A DNA stretch of 64,000 bases. It comes from Isoetes taiwanensis (taxonomy: Eukaryota; Streptophyta; Lycopodiopsida; Isoetales; Isoetaceae). The notes below the pieces were generated by a model, which was not told where the DNA came from, ran no database searches, and worked only from the letters and a program-made list of their open reading frames with translations. Position numbers and translations under genes: made by a program. Where the stretch lies: assembly GCA_021234155.1 (NCBI GenBank), contig JAJEKV010000005.1:22271584-22335583 (forward strand). The letters are read 5' to 3'. Below, in pieces: positions 34,701-46,589 of the stretch; within the stretch, counting starts at the first letter, position 1, and each line of letters opens with the position of its first letter.

Positions 34701-34762
34701 TCCGACAACTTGATCCAGACATTATTTCTCTTTTCTTAGCAAGGTCTCGTGCACTTTCATGA
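31709..34762 (+). CDS. J-domain protein, probably plastid-targeted, six exons
   Basis: J-domain co-chaperone that should stimulate an Hsp70 ATPase. Exon 1 (31709-31889) starts MATLSQFRGLVPALHLPASL, Ser/Arg-rich and lacking acidic residues, like a chloroplast transit peptide. Exon 2 (32273-32555) carries FTRWTELPVDKLNTVWDAAV and LLRRSEDMYEQLLKMHFEDG. Exon 3 starts at 32955 (EVAECASKGAVSLRSI); its end is unclear. Exon 4 (34128-34260) ends CPFAVLGLPKCATASE. Exon 5 (34331-34423) has RLSYRMLAAKYHPDKF, with the HPD motif essential for Hsp70 stimulation. Exon 6 (34553-34762) ends at TGA. Introns are GT-AG and phases match. The J domain is thus at the C-terminal side, an unusual place. I do not know the orthologue. 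No disabling change was seen, except that exon 3 needs a transcript to settle it. Confidence 0.8.
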
Positions 34763-34769
34763 TTATTGG

Positions 34770-36350
34770 GGACCCAATTCAAAGGATGCTGCCAATAGAC
34801 AATAGAGTAAGAACTTGGACAATTATTAATGTGCCTATATTATTAGTGTATCTATATGTTATGCATAAACATCCTTAGTGAGAACCAACGCATTAAAAGG
34901 GCGAATTTTTTATGGAAATCGTTACTCAGTGAGCTTCAACTTTTCCGGGCTTTGTCCAATACCCCGTACACTATATCCATTCCTCTTTTTGCTCAAAATG
35001 CTTACCCTCAAGCATGTGGGACACACCAATGTTGCCCCAATGTTGCGAGGAGGAATTGAACTTTACTAAATTGGTAAACACTAGCACCTTTAAGGACAAG
35101 TAAAAACCTAAAAGGGTGGATCTTTTATAAAAATTATTATTCAATGGACCCAAACTTTTCAGACTCACAAACTATATCACTATACTTTATTATACCTTAG
35201 GCAATTGGTCTGTGGAGAATCAGTTGTTGCTAAGTTTTGAGTTTATGTAGGATTAGTTGATGTTGTGCCACTTTTAAGTTTTGAGGAGCTATAGGATCAC
35301 CACTAATGGTGTCGGTCCTATTTGCAGACGGGATTTTGATTTGTGAGCTTTCTAGTATTGCATATGCCCTATATCGTGCCCTGATAGGTCCAAATGACAA
35401 TGCCATCCTATTCATGTACTTCGCTTTCTTAAAGCCAATAAGTGTCAGTGTTTGTGTGTGCATTTAATTAAGTGTCGATGTTTGTGTATCTATTTTGTTA
35501 ATTTGGGATTTTCCGGTCTGACTAAAAATGTTTTTGGAATTTTTCTTAAGTCAATTTTCTAAGATTTTGAAGGGTCTATATGCCGGAAAAATTTTCAGGT
35601 TCTCTAAAAATCGGGAAGGAGTTTTTCCATGCCATTTTATTTTTTATTGGAAAAGCCTTTCCTTCGTGTATGTCGGCATGCCACGATCGCTGAAGATCTT
35701 ATATACTCATCCGAGTGTAAATTTATATAGGGTCTTTTTTCATGGGCACTTTGGTCTTTTTTCGTCAGTTGAAAAATAAAGCACAATTATAATTAAGAGT
35801 ATAACTATTTAAGAAAGGTGTATAGAAAATGGCAACTGAAAAGGAACATAGATTGGACCACAAAGACAACATATTGGCTTGTGATTGACATCATCAAAGT
35901 ACCCTTAGAGAGGACCAACTGAATCGGGATCAAATCAGTTGCTAAATCTTTTTCTAGTATCTTCACAATGACGGAGAACATGTATTTACAAGGAGTGTAA
36001 TTGTTCTTCAATGCCTTGTTTTGAAAGTTAGGACAGGTGCAAGCAGTCCTTTTTTATGCTATCAATGTATGTGTTCTTCTCCCTCTCCTAGACGAAGTCA
36101 GACTGATTTTGGCTGCACCACATTTATGCATATTTAACATCTCCCATGTATTTTCTCTTTCCTTTTACCATCTCGATGCCTTGATGTGCATGAGTGTAGT
36201 TTGCTTCCTTTTCCTCAAGAATATATAGGGATAAATTTATGCAAAGTTCTATGTAACCCCCCCATGTTCTAACCACCATGTTCCTCTTGCCTATGACATG
36301 TGCATGTCATTTGACATGTGCATGTCATTATTGGCCAAAGGACAAGTGTT
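34770..36350. other. No gene seen
   Basis: AT-rich intergenic sequence. GACATGTGCATGTCATTT is repeated twice near 36295-36330. Nothing else recognisable. Confidence 0.45.
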
Positions 36351-36357
36351 TTTGGGG

Positions 36358-36416
36358 AGGAAGGAAGGAAGGTATTTTTATCGTCCACGGAGACTAATCG
36401 GTCTATGGGACAGGTG
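36358..36416 (-). repeat. SINE-like 3' end with TTCC tail
   Basis: On the minus strand: CTGTCCCATAGACCGATTAG then TCTCCGTGGACGATAAAAAT and a CCTTCC tail. Same family end as at 7897, 8064 and 39148. Only the 3' part is recognisable. Confidence 0.6.
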
Positions 36417-36419
36417 TTT

Positions 36420-37250
36420 TTGGGGAAGAGCTAATTTAAGGTAACATGCAAATACCATGTGTGCACTTCAAATTATCTCCACAAAACCATAAAAGGAGAC
36501 TGCAACTGTGGATGATAGACCTTTGTTGATAAGCTTGTCACATTATCAATTAGTGTTTGCAACTTCTATTTCTCTTATGGGTATTTCTCTACTACCAAAC
36601 AAGTTTTTCACAACATAATCATTTTTAGCAACATGTGGTACGTTAATTGCATCTTTGTCTGGTCGGTGTGCTCCTTTCTCACTCCGAAAATTGTTGGCTT
36701 CTACATTCTTTCTTTTTAATTTCGTTTGATTTTTGCCTCATGTACCTGTTCCATGCATGGGCATGCCCCATCTTTGATAATGGAGCTCATCAACTCCAAT
36801 GACTCAAATCCTTCATTTATACCCCTGTAGAGCTTACCGTAAAGTTTTTTAATCCACTTGGATTCTTCATATCTGTCACAAATCCGTTTATCAGAGATGG
36901 TTCTTCCAAAAATAGGTGCCATAGAGATGCTTCAAGAACTCGATTCCCCAACTTCTATATTGCAGACCTCCTCCCGGCTGCCAATATCCTAGTCCAAAAT
37001 CGGCGGGGCCTGCCGATTTTACAAAAGGGGAGCCCATGCTTCCCTTCCCCTATACAACAAAACCAAAATGTTACACTATTGCATATGACTCTATTATTTG
37101 GATGCGTGGGTTCTCCGTAGTGGATGCATAGGAATTATTTTGGAATATTTTGTCCAAACAAAAGAATATTTTTTTATTTTTGTCGAACAGGATGTCCAAA
37201 ACTGTTCAACTTTGGTCGAACAGAAGCTGCAGACAAGGGGAGGGGAGACG
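36420..37250. other. No gene seen
   Basis: AT-rich spacer before the palindromic-core repeat array. GTCGAACAG-type words flank 37170-37220. No coding signal. Confidence 0.4.
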
Positions 37251-37253
37251 ACC

Positions 37254-37900
37254 GGTCGGCGCCGACTAGCCTGTGAGGGGATTGCGTTCTTGAGGTGAGT
37301 TTCGTTTTAAAACAGAATATGCATCTTATGCATCTGAACTGGTCGGCGCCGACTGGCTTAGAATACAAATGTCTATTTATGAGCAAATGCCTCTGTCTAT
37401 CATCAGCAAATGCTGCTTAAAATGCCGCTGCTTAGAACTTGCAAATCCATCTGCTTAGAATGCCTCTGCCTATGTATATTTTAGTGTGATGATTAATTTG
37501 TAGGCAGACCACTTAGTGGGCCGGTGCCTGACTGGCTTAGAATGCCTTTGCGGGTAGAATGCATTATACAGCCCCCCTCCTTTGTGTCGCTGATATCTGG
37601 CCCTCCAGGCTTGGATTGGAGGGCTGGGATTGTGCCACATGAGAGGGGGGCTGTATAATGCATTCGTCTCGCCTTTGCCTATCCATCAACAAATGCTGCT
37701 TAGAATTTACTATGATAATACATTTGCAGGCAGGACGCTTCGTGGGTCGGCACCGACTGCCTAGAATGCTCCTGCCTATCCATGGGCAAATGTCCATCAG
37801 TGCATGCTGCTTAGAATGCCTCTGCTTGGAATTTACTGATTCATTTGCAGGCAAACCATGTAATGGGTCGGTGCCGACTGGCTGAGATTGCATGCATTTG
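37254..37900. repeat. Degenerate repeat array with palindromic GGTCGGCGCCGACT core
   Basis: The core GGTCGGCGCCGACTGGCTTA and variants occur near 37254, 37341, 37518, 37743 and 37865. They are followed by AGAATGC-type words and short modules TGCTGCTTAGAATGCC(T/G)CTGC and ATTTGCAGGCA(G/A)(G/A)(A/C)C preceding the next core. Spacing is irregular and one interval is lengthened by a MITE. Non-coding array, purpose unknown. Confidence 0.75.
37566..37656. mobile_element. 91-bp MITE with perfect TIRs and 8-bp TSD
   Basis: ATACAGCCCCCCTC and its reverse complement GAGGGGGGCTGTAT are the ends. The direct repeat AATGCATT lies at 37558-37565 and 37657-37664. Because AATGCATT is itself palindromic, the visible inverted arms extend to 23 bp (37557-37579 and 37643-37665) without a mismatch. 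An 8-bp TSD fits the hAT superfamily. The interior has a second small hairpin (GCCCTCCAG ... TTGGAGGGC). Confidence 0.75.
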
Positions 37901-39147
37901 TGCACACATTCTATTAAAGTAGAGGTTGAAGTAGAGGTTGAAGAAGTGGAAGAACCTTTAGATTAGTAAGTACATTGGCATCTTGTGCTGCAGAATATCT
38001 CTTAATGCGACATGTGAAGGCCCTAGGATCCTTATTTGGATGCCATTCTTCAAGTAAGTTTACTAGTTAAATTAGAAATTTTGTTATTTGCTTCATGTTG
38101 ATTTCTTATGCATGCATCAGGTTAAGATAATCCACAAAAGATTTAATATAGCATTTATGTTGAGTGCTAAATTTCTTGTTGACCAGGTGCTTTGTGTGTT
38201 GGTTCTTTAGCTCATGTGAATTAACTTACTAATATTTTCATTTTGATAAAATTTGCTTTGCTTTGTTACATGATATTCAACATTCAAAGACGATAGGAAT
38301 TATCCTTGTGAGCACATGTCAACTGTAAAAGGAGCAGACCTCATGCATTTGAGCTTTCGACAAACAAAGAAATAATGTATTTCATAGAAGACAGTGACAA
38401 GGTAACATCTGAATTATTCCACAGTTCGCCATGCAATGACAAGATAACATCTGAATTATTCCACAGTTTGCTATGCATTGAATTGTACAACGCCTTTTAC
38501 TTGTACAACAACGATAAATTCACTCAATTGGCCTATATATTGTTCTTGACATTCCATGTCTGTTATTGAGACAAGGGTGCTTAATAATAAGATGACTGAT
38601 GCCTTGTTTATTACCTGTATATTATTCTATCTGGCCCTTACAATTGTGTGCTTTGTGAGTCATATATTTGCAGATCGCTTCTCATGCATAGAGGATTAAC
38701 CTATTTAACTTGATTTGAATTCTTTTAGACAAATAGATACTCGTACAATGGAATTTACTTTAGAAATCTGACCAAATGTATACGAGAGAATATAGTTTGT
38801 GTCTGCCAAGTTGTTGATTCTAATACCTTCACAAAACCTTGCTACGAACTACATTAGTTGTACTACATTGCAGAATATGTTCATCAAGAAAATTGTTGCT
38901 TTTATCAATGTTGTGAAAGTGTGTTTTAATTATATGACAAGAGAAACCAACATGCACTTATTTGTATTTTGTGCATCCAACTCTTTTGAACACTTCTAGA
39001 ATTTATGCGTTTACCTTGTCCATGAAACCAAGCATATGCTTTCAATGCCAACATATAGCCATACACCTTTGTTTTTCCACTATAGTTCTCAATCTCACTT
39101 ATGAGGGTTCCATCATGCACAACAATATGCTTATTGTATTCCTTGTT

Positions 39148-39211
39148 TGGGTCTCATCGGCCAGTTGGTCTCCGCGAACGATAAAAATCAAATCAATTCA
39201 ATTCAATTATG
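39148..39211 (+). repeat. SINE-like 3' end with CAATT tail
   Basis: GGTCTCATCGGCCAGTTGG, TCTCCGCGAACGATAAAAAT and a (TCAAT)n-like tail. Fourth copy of the family end described at 7897, 8064 and 36358. Confidence 0.6.
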
Positions 39212-39241
39212 AGACTGAAACGGCAAAGAAAAAGAAACCCA

Positions 39242-39274
39242 TTTACAATGAACATTTACAATGTTCATTGTAAA
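39242..39274. repeat. 33-bp palindrome
   Basis: Arms TTTACAATGAAC (39242-39253) and GTTCATTGTAAA (39263-39274) with a 9-base centre ATTTACAAT that repeats part of the arm. May be a hairpin remnant of a small transposon. Confidence 0.75.
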
Positions 39275-41629
39275 GGGTCCAAAATAGAAACTTAGTCGTA
39301 ACGGGAACTAGATCAATAGTAATGGGTACCAGATCAATATATCTATTGCTTAGTCTTAAAATAAGGTAATACAATTGTTGTAACAATCTAAATGTGCATT
39401 ATGATCTGGGCAAAACAAATAGTTAGTAGTAGGTGATAGTAAACCTTCCAACTTTCTAAAAATTGTGACAAACTAGCAAGTAATATGAGTGAAAAAGGGA
39501 ACAATATATTAATGGTAGTGAGAAAAAAACCAATATGCCCAAGTAAAAAGACCCTAAGAAAAGATTTTCCCTACTCATCCCTGCATTGGAAGATGTCTGG
39601 ATCTGATGATTCTATGCACATGCGAAGTAGTGTCGGCCAATTTTCAGCGCAAAAGGCAGAAGATAGAGGCCCGGGTTTGGAGAAAGCGAGGTGCGGATTC
39701 TCTTGCAGGTAGAAGATGATTCAACAAGCAGACCGCTTAGTATCTCAACTCTCTTCTTCCAGACTCATGCCAGACACAATCGATCCTTTCGCTGCCCAGG
39801 TCTTATTTTCTATGTTGGTGTTTTCTACTTTGCACAAATAGACAATCATGTCAAATACAAGCATGCAGGTATTGTCATTCATTTGATTTAGTTTTAGATT
39901 TGATCTATCAGTCTCAGAAGCAGCCATTAGTTTCAGATTTGACCAATCTAGCCATTGCATATAGAACCTCTGGAAAATGAGAAACCTCTACTTGAACTTA
40001 CTGTTTTATCCATCTTCGGCTATTTGCATTTTTTGGGTAAGGGATTTTCATATGATTTCCTATTTAAAGACATCACCTGGAAAAAACATGCAGCTTCATT
40101 CCTTGCTTCTCTGTTGTCCATATTGACATTATTTCATGCCATGGTGGATAGAGAGTTTAATGTCTAGCAAAGTTTCCCACTAACCTACATGCTGCAAGCT
40201 GGTGCTACTGATATAAGTGGATCTGTTAGTCCAGTGCTTTATGTCTGGCACATACGATTTCAAAAGTGAATTGGAAATGTTGAAATAACAGGGATGATGA
40301 TATAGGAGAAGGCTCTTGATATTGGGATTGTTTGTTTTTTGGCACGATTCTTGAGCTATTATGATGGATTTATTCCAAGACAGGTGTTGTAAATAAAAGA
40401 TATGCATGCTCAGCTTTGATTTCTTCTTATTATGCCTGGCATTATCATGCCTCTATATAGCTGATCCATTTAGGAGATTTCTTCTGCTTCATCCACATCA
40501 TTAGCCTCTCCTTTCTAGGAAAACCTAATAAAATATGTAGTTTCACTTGGGGAGCTTCTTAACTAATGTTGACATTCTCTTTTGTCAATATTTTGTGCAG
40601 GGCAGATCCTTTTACTGCTTAGGCTATTGTCTCTCTTTTTGTGCCTGTTGGGAATGCTGGGGGCTTTCAAAATAGTCCAATGGTCTTGCATCATTTCATA
40701 ACCAAGATATTCAGAGGGAATGCCAACTTTATCACACTACCTTTTTGTCATGGTTCTAGATTTTGGAGTTTCTATAACCCGAGATAATGTACACAAGCTT
40801 GAAATTTAGCTAAAATTCTTACAAGCCCTTGGATGGGCCTAATTAGTGGAATGCTTAACTGGAATTCAGATGTAGGAAGTTTTGTATTTTCTACACATTA
40901 GTTGACATGTTTCAGTTTAGAGATTTGTCCATGTCCTAAGGTATGGCTTCTTTATACATTCGTGTCTTCGTTATGCATTTGTTGCTACTGTCTCGCAACT
41001 GATAATAGATGGCGGCTCCATAAGCAGAATAATGTAATGGCCTTTGGGGACATGTGTATGCATTATGTCTTAGGGCTTCAATAAAAGTTTTGTGAAATTG
41101 AATCAGCGCAATCTGAACTTTGGCATTTGTTTCTAATTTATTTTTGTGTTCATCTTCAGCTGATGCTTTCACTTTATCTGTTGTCGCAGATTGACATTTC
41201 AAGCAGCATCTCAATTTGGAGCTTAGTAGGACATTAGGATGTCAACTTAGAAGGCAGAAAAAATGGTTTTCCTTTTAAGTATCTGGTCTGCTCAGATAAC
41301 GAGGGCTTCAATAAAAGTTTTGTGAAATTGAAAGAACTCACATTCTTCACCAGTGCATATCAGTCCAATGGAGCACTCAATCTCCATCTTAACACGTTTG
41401 CAAAATGACAAAGACTCGAAAGATTCCTAAATCTCTGCACTTGCTGTTCAACTTACAGCATGGCCACACCTTCTTCTCCATCCTGCATTGAAAGGTGAGT
41501 GTCCATTCTAGCTCGCTTCGATTCCTTGCATTACCATCCAGCTACAGCTAGCCCCAAAAAACAACTTCAATAGATAAGCTATTTTTGGGATGGCGAGAAG
41601 GTGCATTTCATCAAGAACTTGATATACAG

Positions 41630-42680
41630 CAACTTTGAAATGTTGCATTTCTATCCATACCCAAGGTACGTTACAAAACCATAACATGGCAACACCCCCC
41701 ATATTTCTATTCTTTGTGCTTTGCATTCTGGTGGATAGGCCAATATGTTGTTGTGGTGCAATTCCAGCTCATAACACTTTGGGACTCTATCACAGCTACA
41801 TCAGATTATCTAAATGCACAAGATGCAGTTGACATTATATTAGGTGAGATAGAATTTCATTGCTACTCCCTTATACATGGTAACTCCACAACCAGAATAA
41901 TTTGTAGTGGTGTGTGCTTCAGATTTAGCTGAATTCTTCCAAGGCATTGGGGTTGGACGCTATACAAGGACATTAACACATGAATACACATAGACCAACT
42001 CATACCCAAGGTATCTTACAAAACCCTTACAAGCAAGATTATAAAGTTCTCCGGATGATCGATAACTCTTTTTGTTGGGCATTTCCAGTTAATGCTCTTT
42101 GTGGCACTCCATCACATCGTGGCAGCTCATAAGACTTTGGCACTCTGTCACACCTACATCAAATTATCAAATTATCCAGCTGTTGCTCTACCGACAAAAA
42201 CTCATGTAAGTTGGTGACTTTTCGTACAAATTATATGTGGATTCCATTATCATGATGCTTTGCATTTGTATTAACTTAAAACTAGAGCAACAACATTACT
42301 TTTCATCAGGATATGCTTCATCATTGCAGACATGATAGACCTCTCAATGCAGGTTCACGATGCAAGGACTGCAAGACCATGCTTTAAGAATTAGAGACCT
42401 TCGAGAGAAAAGCTACTCAATAAGCCGATGCTAATGTAGCCCAAAAATAACAGGTGGACAGAGCTGAATATTTGGTTGTACGCTTATTCACGTGTGCTAG
42501 ATTGACTGTTATGCTACAAACAAACCAAATATCTCATTTATTCCTTACATTATGTTCAGTACAACAGAATTTGATTGCTACTATGTTATAATAGAATAAT
42601 TTGTATAGATGAGCACATTGTGTCACAAGCTTCAGACTTGGTTGAATTCTTCCAAGGCATTCCAGTTGGACCGATTCATG
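41630..42680. repeat. Diverged tandem duplication
   Basis: Matching blocks: CATACCCAAGGTACGTTACA (41655) with CATACCCAAGGTATCTTACA (42001); CAGCTCATAACACTTTGG (41765) with CAGCTCATAAGACTTTGG (42124); TTGAATTCTTCCAAGGCATT-like sequence (about 41930 and 42641). No coding signal. May belong to the Helitron whose 3' end is at 43489. Confidence 0.6.
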
Positions 42681-43448
42681 TTTATATATTTACGTTGTGC
42701 AGATTGCTCTAAAATTATTTATCTTTGTCACTTCCAATGTATATACTTTGTTTTCGCATTTGTTTGTCTTCCTTTTAACATTTATAATTTAGCATAGGCA
42801 TCCAACTTGGTTCTATTATATGACATTGAAAAACTTCAAAGACGTTTCACTACATCAAACGAGCATGTTCAAATTGGAGAAGGCAACCTAATAAACATTT
42901 ATGGAATCCAACATAACATATCAACATATCGAGCATATTTCAACTACCACGTATATCTGCAAAAAAAATTTAATCATTATGCAATGCAATCATTTCTTTG
43001 TTTTTTTCTTTAATCACATTGGTCTCCACTCTCCCAATAAAAACTACACATGATTCTACATTAGTACTTGGCCCCAAACTTAACATAGTGTTGCTAAGAG
43101 AACAAGCTGGATACACTTTTAAATGCTACAAAATACACTTATAAATATCCTAAATGTTGCATGTCCACTCCTCCAATTGAGTATATCCATCATCAACTTT
43201 TATCCTTCCAAAAATGATAGGACGATGTATAGCAAGTACATGCTACAAAAACTCATCGACTGCCATGTAGGTAACCACATAAAGGCACAATAACTCATCG
43301 ACTGGCGCGTAGATCACATTCAACATACGCTCTCAAGTTTGAATATTAATTCATCTCAATTACTTGCATATGAAGAGTTCCTCTATTTACCCTTGCCCCT
43401 CCAAGCCACATTGCTTATTCTAGCTAGCAAATAAACAACCACCACTTC

Positions 43449-43489
43449 AAATCGTTACTAGGCCCGGCAACGCCGGGCACCATAACTAG
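43449..43489 (+). mobile_element. Helitron 3' terminus
   Basis: A perfect hairpin GCCCGGC-AAC-GCCGGGC at 43462-43478 is followed after seven bases by CTAG at 43486-43489 and then T. This is the canonical 3' end of a rolling-circle Helitron (hairpin, CTRR, insertion before T). I could not find the 5' TC end or any Rep/helicase sequence, so the element is probably non-autonomous and its length is unknown. Confidence 0.7.
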
Positions 43490-45963
43490 TGCATTTAATC
43501 TTGATTTACTATTGACGAGCGTGCTTAATTTAGTTTTAAAGGGTTTTTTAGTATTATTCTGTTTGTATATGGAGATGTGTGAATTTGATGGCCATGACAA
43601 CAAAAATTGTTGTTGATATATTTTGGCAATGCACTATAAAGTCCAATTAAATGCCTTACATAATACAACAAGCTCAAAAGTCAAAATCTATATATGAACG
43701 ATATGCTTGAACGAAAATGCGGCAGTATTGTACTTCCAATATAATTTCGCATCCAATCGTATGTTGAATAGCATCCAAAAGAGAAATTAGAGGATTACTA
43801 GTAACTTATATTAGAAAGCAAAATTTTCCAAAAACAACCCGAACACTTATGATTATGTAGCTTAGGATTTATATCCATGCACCTCTATAGTGAAATTTAG
43901 TTCGTAATTCAAAGTCATATAAAGGGTAAATATCAATGCGTTCTTACTTTTCACGTGTTTAGAAGATTCCATTTATTTTTTTCAAGATGTCCATACCATC
44001 ATGAATGCATTTGTCATAATATGATGTAGCATAGGTACTAGGTCTTCATTCTTGATGTTCATACTATCATGAATGCATTTGCCATAATATGATACAGCAT
44101 AAGTACTAGGACTTCATTCTTTAATGCAGCCTTAACTAGCAACACCATGATGTTTTCTAACAACCTCGTTACTTTTATTTTCAAATATAATCTTCGCAAT
44201 GGCATTGGACCTAGTTAGCATCAACACGAGTTTGTAACTTGTTTAGAGCATAATTCTCATCCATGTTTTGAATATGCCTCATCAGATCATAATGAGGCTA
44301 AAAACGACCCAGTGTCTCTCACAAATAATGAAAAGTGGCTCTTGATACACACAGTCTTTTCTTAAATTCAATGACAAGCGCCGTTAGATCTCCAATGCCT
44401 TTTTCATATGCCATAACTACATGTTTATATTCTTGCGTAAGTTTGAGACCTAACTTCAACAAGGAATCACATTAATAACCTTTTCTAGGAAATCACTCTA
44501 GCCATTTTCTCAAGTTGATCTTCTACAATCAAGTCCAATAGTTGTAGCAAATGCTCTGTTTGTTTCTGTGAAATTTTCCCTAAAGGTTGCAATATCTATC
44601 AAACTTTGAGAAAATGAAAGATTGCATTACTTTTGTCCATTTTCTCCTAAAGTTTATGGTTTATCTTTTAATGCTTGTGAAATAGTATGACTGCATTGGT
44701 CCTGTAATATTGGAGGCGAACAGTGTAAAACTATAATAACAATAATGTGCATGTAGACTCCACCAACAGTTCAAAAAAGAAATGAAATGTGATCATCTGC
44801 CATGACTTCCCAGGCAATTCCAAAGCACTCTAGGCATTTCGCAATGGGGTTTTAAGATGCTAGTCCGACTACATCTATTACCAGGTTGATCTTTTCCTTG
44901 GTTAAAAGATTTTATGACCATCAAGAAGTCAAAGCTCCAGTGAACATGTGCTAGAGGGTTCTTATCCAAAAGGATCATTACCCATACTTGGGAATTTTGT
45001 TTCCAAGCTTTTTGCGCACGATCCATCCGAATCCAAAGCCATTCTTGGGCACTGGACTCCGAAAATATGGATCTGTCTGCAAGATTAGTCAGCCATATTC
45101 ACCTTCTAGTCCCTTGCTCTATTTTTTAGGATTGATGACTTTTTGCAATAAATTTTGGCTGTATTAGAAAATACACCACTATTTTCCCCATGTATTTGCT
45201 AAGGGCCACTTTTTGGCCAATGCCTAAAGTTTAAATACAAATCCTAATTGCACAACCATCATAATTGCCACAATGCCTCCTAATGGACATTTGCCTTAGA
45301 ATCGACTGCAAGACAAACATGCCTTGCTCAGTTGCACAGGCCAGCAAAATTGCCATAATTGCAATAAAAAAAAGTTCTCTGCAAGGACGAATAACACAAA
45401 ACCTAATAAAAGAATTCACAACTATAGGATTCTAGTTGACTGGACAACTTGATAAAAAAAAAGACCCTATAAATAATTGTTTTGTTTTGGAATCAAAGCA
45501 CATGAGCGTTGTTCTTTCACAAAAGTAGATAATATGTAACAACATACCCATAGTTCAAGAGCTTATTATGAGCACTATTCTAGCTACTTTGATTAGCATA
45601 GAGTGTAATAGCAAGGGAAACTCAGCATTGCAAAAGAGAATCAAAAGGACTAGATGGCTCAATAAAATGTTTAGGTGAACTAAACCATGTTGTCTTTGCT
45701 CACGTTTGCATAATGATGTCAGGAAAGTCTCTAAGCATATAGGCATAAATCAAATTTGCCACTGATTAATAATCACAGTTCACTCATATTTGCCTTATGG
45801 TATTATAACGAAGGCCCCACAAGAAACACTATTATTCTTCAAAGCAACTCAAAGGTAAAGCAACACGAACATAAAACAACCTTTGAATTTTGGTGCTAAC
45901 TTGCGAGTTAAATGGCATGTTTAAGCTCAAGCCTAAATACTGTATGATCAGATAGGTTCCATG
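43490..45963. other. No gene seen; one tandem duplication
   Basis: Two copies of about 73 bp lie at 43985-44057 and 44058-44125, sharing ATCATGAATGCATTTG(T/C)CAT and AATATGAT(G/A)(T/C)AGCATA. The rest is AT-rich with only short frames. Confidence 0.45.
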
Positions 45964-45968
45964 AGCAG

Positions 45969-46589
45969 TGTGACGTTCCAAGTATTTATACGGTATAAGT
46001 ATAAATATATTGACATGTACGCCACCATGGGGTATGGTAACCTAGGGGGTTGACCTAAAAGGGATTATGCTAATTTAATTATTAAGGATAATAACCTATA
46101 ATTAAGGAATTAATATTAAAAAAGGGATAATTAAGTTAATTATGGTTTGGGAAAGCGCCACCTGGCCAAACTCGATTGGCCAGCATGGTGAATACTACTT
46201 TGAACCATTAGGGTGGATCACCACCCCCATATCAACCATAATTGACCAAGAGGAGCTGAGCGCCACCTTTGAGGAGCTGAGCGCCTACTTACCTTTGCCA
46301 AAAGTGGCGCCACCCTTGCCTAGCAATTGCACGTGTGTAGCGAGCTAAGCGTCAAGTCGGGGAAGATGCGCCAAGCGATAGCGGGTTTGGCCGGGGAACT
46401 TCGGGTAGGTGGCTAGTATAGTCGATATTCTAGGGTTGCGCCCCTTTTGGGCACTTGTTTGTTGTTGTTTTGTGCATTTTCTCTGCGTGTTTTTAGTGAG
46501 GATTGCTAACCCTTGGTTGCAAAAGGTAAGTTCTCTTTATATTACGATTACGATTTTGCTCTTAAAGGATGGATTGATGGTTCTTTGCA
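45969..46589 (+). repeat. Inverted extra LTR copy
   Basis: Begins TGTGACGTTCCAAGTATTTA and ends TGGTTCTTTGCA, the full TG...CA LTR, but in the opposite orientation to the other two LTRs. It touches the 3' LTR head to head at 46589/46590 with no spacer. It shares with the 5' LTR the motif GAGGAGCTGAGCGCC in two neighbouring copies, which the 3' LTR lacks. It lacks the segment around CTATACTGGGTGACG that both other LTRs have. Confidence 0.88.

Larger units (their letters stand above)
37910..41600. other. No gene seen
   Basis: AT-rich sequence with scattered short frames and none convincing. GACAAG(G/A)TAACATCTGAATTA is duplicated near 38395 and 38438, and GAGGGCTTCAATAAAAGTTTT-type sequence near 41072 and 41302. 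Confidence 0.4.

Noticed and set aside
36241-36340. CRISPR-like short repeats (GACATGTGCATGTCATT)
   Set aside because: Only two adjacent copies without spacers, in a eukaryotic genome; simple duplication of a palindromic word.
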